A stretch of DNA of 7,170 nucleotides, taken from positions 1-7,170 of the forward strand of contig VGSD01000143.1 of the NCBI GenBank assembly GCA_016875155.1, given 5' to 3'. Shown here in pieces: positions 5,173 through 7,170 of this stretch (position 1 is the first letter of the stretch; every line of letters begins with the position of its first letter). The notes beneath the pieces are model-generated. The model was not told where the DNA came from. It searched no databases and saw only the letters and a program-made list of their open reading frames with translations. The translations under genes and the position numbers were made by a program. The DNA comes from Deltaproteobacteria bacterium. Lineage in GTDB: Bacteria > Desulfobacterota > BSN033 > UBA1163.

Positions 5173-7122
5173 CTACTTGGGATTACGTGATTGATCGATG
5201 ATAGAGGCAGTGGCCTGATTCGAACGAACGGATCGCGATCTTCCTACCTCAACCATCTCCCTTGCCTCTTTGAATATTCCGTTTTCATCAATCCCGTATT
5301 TCTCCCGAAGGAGAGATTGGGGGCCGTGTTCGATAAAGACATCGGGAATGCCCAGACGTTTCACCTGAATGGATAAGAGGCTTCTCTCTTGAAAGAGTTC
5401 GAGAACCGCACTTCCAAATCCTCCGATCAAGACATTTTCCTCTACGGTGAGGACCCTCCCTGTTCTTTCTGCCCATTGGCAGAGGAGGTCTCCGTCCAGA
5501 GGTTTTAGGAAGCGACTATTGATGATGGTGGCATCGATTCCAATCTCTTTCAGTTTCTGTGCGGCCCCAAGCGATGGATAGACCGTGGAGCCAATGGCAA
5601 CGATGAGGATATCCCTGCCTTCTTTGAGCACTTCTCCTCGACCGATCTTGATCGTCTCGAGAGTTTCACTCCTCTTGGCACCCACCCCTTTGGACCTCGG
5701 ATACCGGAAGGCAATCGGTCCTGGATGATCGACTGCTGTCTTGATCATATGTTGAAATTCCTCTTCATCCTTGGGAACCATGATGACCAGATTTGGAATG
5801 TGTCTCAGGTAGGAATAATCGAAGAGGCCATGATGGGTCGGTCCGTCCTCGCCGACGATTCCGCCCCGGTCCAGGGCAAAGACCACCGGAAGGTTCTGAA
5901 GGCAGACATCCTGATGAATCTGATCGTAAGCCCTCTGGAGAAAGGTGGAGTAAATGGCCACAACCGGTTTCATGCCTTCAAGGGCAAGGCCTGCGGCAAA
6001 GGTGACCGCATGCTGTTCCGCAATTCCGATGTCGTAGAAGCGATTGGGAAATCTCTTTGAAAACTCCTCCAAACCTGTTCCACTCTGCATGGCTGCTGTA
6101 ATGGCGACGATCTTTCTATCCCCGCTGGCCAGTTGGCAGAGCGTCTCTCCAAAGACATCGGTGTAACTGGGTGGAGAGGGCGCAGCGCTTTTCTTGATCT
6201 CGCCGGTTTCGATGTTGAAAGGAGGCACGCTGTGATAAAGAGAAGGGTTTTTCTCTGCAGGATCATAGCCCTTTCCCTTCTTGGTGATCACATGGACGAG
6301 GAAGGGACCTCTCAATTTTTTAATATTCTGGAAGTTCTCGATCAGATAATCGAGGCGATGACCATCAATCGGCCCGATATATTTCATGCCTAATTCTTCA
6401 AAGAGGAGGCCTGGCATGAGAAGGCCCTTGAGCGATTCCTCAGCCTTTTTGGCAAAACGGAGTGCTGATTTTCCAATGCTCGGGATGGTTTCGAGAAACT
6501 CCTTCATCTCATCCCGGAACCGGTTGACGAACTGCCCTGTCATTAATCGGTTGAGATAGGAGGAGAGGGCTCCCACATTGTGAGAGATCGACATCTCATT
6601 ATCGTTCAGAACGACAATCAGATCCTGGTCAATATGGCCTGCTTGATTGAGGCCCTCAAAGGCGAGTCCTGCAGTCATGGATCCGTCGCCGATGATGGCA
6701 ATCGGCCTTCCCTCGTCGCCCTTATGCCTTTTAGCCTCTGCCATCCCTAGGGCGGCAGAGATGGACGTGCCGCTATGGCCGGAATCAAAGGTGTCGTAAG
6801 GGCTTTCGTCCCTTTTGGGAAAACCACTCACCCCTTCATACTGTCTCAAGGTGTGAAAACGATCCTTCCTTCCAGTGAGCAATTTATGGGTATAACTCTG
6901 ATGCCCCACATCCCATATCAATTTGTCCCTGGGAAGGTCGAAGACATAGTGAAGAGCAATGGTCAATTCCACTGTGCCCAGGTTGGAGGAAAGATGTCCC
7001 CCGTTTTTTGAGACGATGAAAAGAATCTCCTGGCGAACCTCTTCAGAGAGCCTCCCAAGTTCCTCGGCGTCGAGTTTTTTAAGATCGTGGGGATGTTTGA
7101 TCTGGTCCAATAATTTCGTCAT
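5173..7122 (-). CDS. dxs: 1-deoxy-D-xylulose-5-phosphate synthase (DXS)
   Basis: Thiamine-diphosphate enzyme that condenses pyruvate with D-glyceraldehyde 3-phosphate to DXP, the first step of the MEP isoprenoid pathway and a precursor for thiamine and pyridoxal. Counting from the ATG at 7122 (649 residues), visible motifs are [12 protein letters not shown] (about 41-52), GHQSYTH (73-79), the ThDP/Mg motif GDG (145-147) with NDN (173-175), [13 protein letters not shown] with catalytic Glu369, Tyr391 and Arg397, and [15 protein letters not shown] with Arg419, Asp426 and His430. The three transketolase-type domains are complete. A TTG at 7123-7125 directly precedes the ATG in frame and would be 7 nt from a GAGGGA Shine-Dalgarno-like sequence (10 nt for the ATG), so either may be used. 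The family core ends near residue 624. A tail of about 25 residues rich in Ser/Arg follows and ends at a TAG that touches the repeat element at 5034-5171. All key residues are present, so the enzyme should be active. Confidence 0.97.
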   Translation of the reverse strand: MTKLLDQIKHPHDLKKLDAEELGRLSEEVRQEILFIVSKNGGHLSSNLGTVELTIALHYVFDLPRDKLIWDVGHQSYTHKLLTGRKDRFHTLRQYEGVSGFPKRDESPYDTFDSGHSGTSISAALGMAEAKRHKGDEGRPIAIIGDGSMTAGLAFEGLNQAGHIDQDLIVVLNDNEMSISHNVGALSSYLNRLMTGQFVNRFRDEMKEFLETIPSIGKSALRFAKKAEESLKGLLMPGLLFEELGMKYIGPIDGHRLDYLIENFQNIKKLRGPFLVHVITKKGKGYDPAEKNPSLYHSVPPFNIETGEIKKSAAPSPPSYTDVFGETLCQLASGDRKIVAITAAMQSGTGLEEFSKRFPNRFYDIGIAEQHAVTFAAGLALEGMKPVVAIYSTFLQRAYDQIHQDVCLQNLPVVFALDRGGIVGEDGPTHHGLFDYSYLRHIPNLVIMVPKDEEEFQHMIKTAVDHPGPIAFRYPRSKGVGAKRSETLETIKIGRGEVLKEGRDILIVAIGSTVYPSLGAAQKLKEIGIDATIINSRFLKPLDGDLLCQWAERTGRVLTVEENVLIGGFGSAVLELFQERSLLSIQVKRLGIPDVFIEHGPQSLLREKYGIDENGIFKEAREMVEVGRSRSVRSNQATASIIDQSRNPK

Positions 7123-7125
7123 CAA

Positions 7126-7170
7126 TCAGGATTCCCTCAGGACGATAAATCGGGCAATCTCTTTAAGTGG
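7126..7170 (-). CDS. ispA: C-terminal end of a polyprenyl (farnesyl/geranyl) diphosphate synthase, partial
   Basis: Only the last 14 codons and the TGA stop are inside the window, reading PLKEIARFIVLRES. The pattern 'L..IA.F...R' is the usual end of IspA-type trans-prenyl diphosphate synthases, which condense IPP with allylic diphosphates to give C10-C20 prenyl diphosphates in the cytoplasm. The position directly before dxs fits the common bacterial order xseB-ispA-dxs. The stop codon is in the same frame as dxs and is followed immediately by the dxs start region, so the two genes are almost certainly cotranscribed. The identification rests on a short tail plus context, so the exact chain-length class cannot be given. 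Confidence 0.7.
   Translation of the reverse strand, partial: PLKEIARFIVLRES

Noticed and set aside
5201..5240. TTCGAATC on the minus strand looks like a tRNA T-loop, hinting at a tRNA gene or integration site.
   Set aside because: The flanking 5-base stems do not pair, no acceptor or anticodon arm is present, and the bases are inside the dxs reading frame.
5725..6060. Plus-strand open frame of 111 codons opposite dxs, and similar frames opposite the HD gene, yicC and tlyA.
   Set aside because: They lie fully antisense to genes with clear family signatures, show no recognisable protein pattern, and such frames arise commonly by chance opposite long coding genes.
1..7170. Possible defence island, phage, CRISPR or toxin-antitoxin content.
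   Set aside because: Every identified gene is a housekeeping or conserved gene. No spaced direct-repeat array, integrase, transposase or small toxin-antitoxin pair is visible.

Overview
All recognisable genes in this window lie on the minus strand, so the biological order runs from high to low coordinates: the 3' end of an ispA-type prenyl synthase, then dxs, a 196-bp gap, tlyA, a DUF4416 gene, yicC, a 220-bp gap, gmk, rpoZ, an HD-domain phosphohydrolase gene, and finally the first codons of an unidentified gene at the left edge. The genes are tightly packed: several junctions overlap by 4 to 7 bases or are separated by 3 to 4 bases. This is ordinary bacterial chromosomal housekeeping DNA. 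There is no phage gene, transposase, CRISPR array, tRNA or rRNA. DUF4416 next to yicC, together with the ispA-dxs-tlyA order and the sequence character of the proteins, points to a Desulfobacterota (former Deltaproteobacteria)-like or Nitrospirota-like bacterium. This placement is inferred from gene content, not from a search.

Right part (5173-7170): isoprenoid precursor synthesis. The prenyl synthase tail and dxs are read in the same frame and separated by a single stop codon. Dxs makes 1-deoxy-D-xylulose 5-phosphate, the entry to the MEP pathway, and the prenyl synthase uses its end products. Middle part (2784-4976): tlyA (S4-domain rRNA 2'-O-methyltransferase family), a conserved protein of unknown function (DUF4416) and yicC (endoribonuclease family) form a compact three-gene block. 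Left part (173-2563): guanylate kinase, the omega subunit of RNA polymerase, and a SAMHD1-like HD phosphohydrolase whose start codon overlaps the rpoZ stop. The first two genes match the gmk-rpoZ part of the E. coli gmk-rpoZ-spoT order, but the third gene is a different kind of HD protein.

The most unusual feature is non-coding. The two large gaps, 2604-2714 and 5034-5171, hold two copies of the same imperfect inverted-repeat element (about 110-140 bp, rich in GGTTACGG / CGTAACC and ACGAAGCCCGTTTCG motifs). They lie in opposite orientation, bracket the tlyA-DUF4416-yicC block, and one copy abuts the dxs stop codon. They look like a dispersed, non-coding MITE- or REP-like family.
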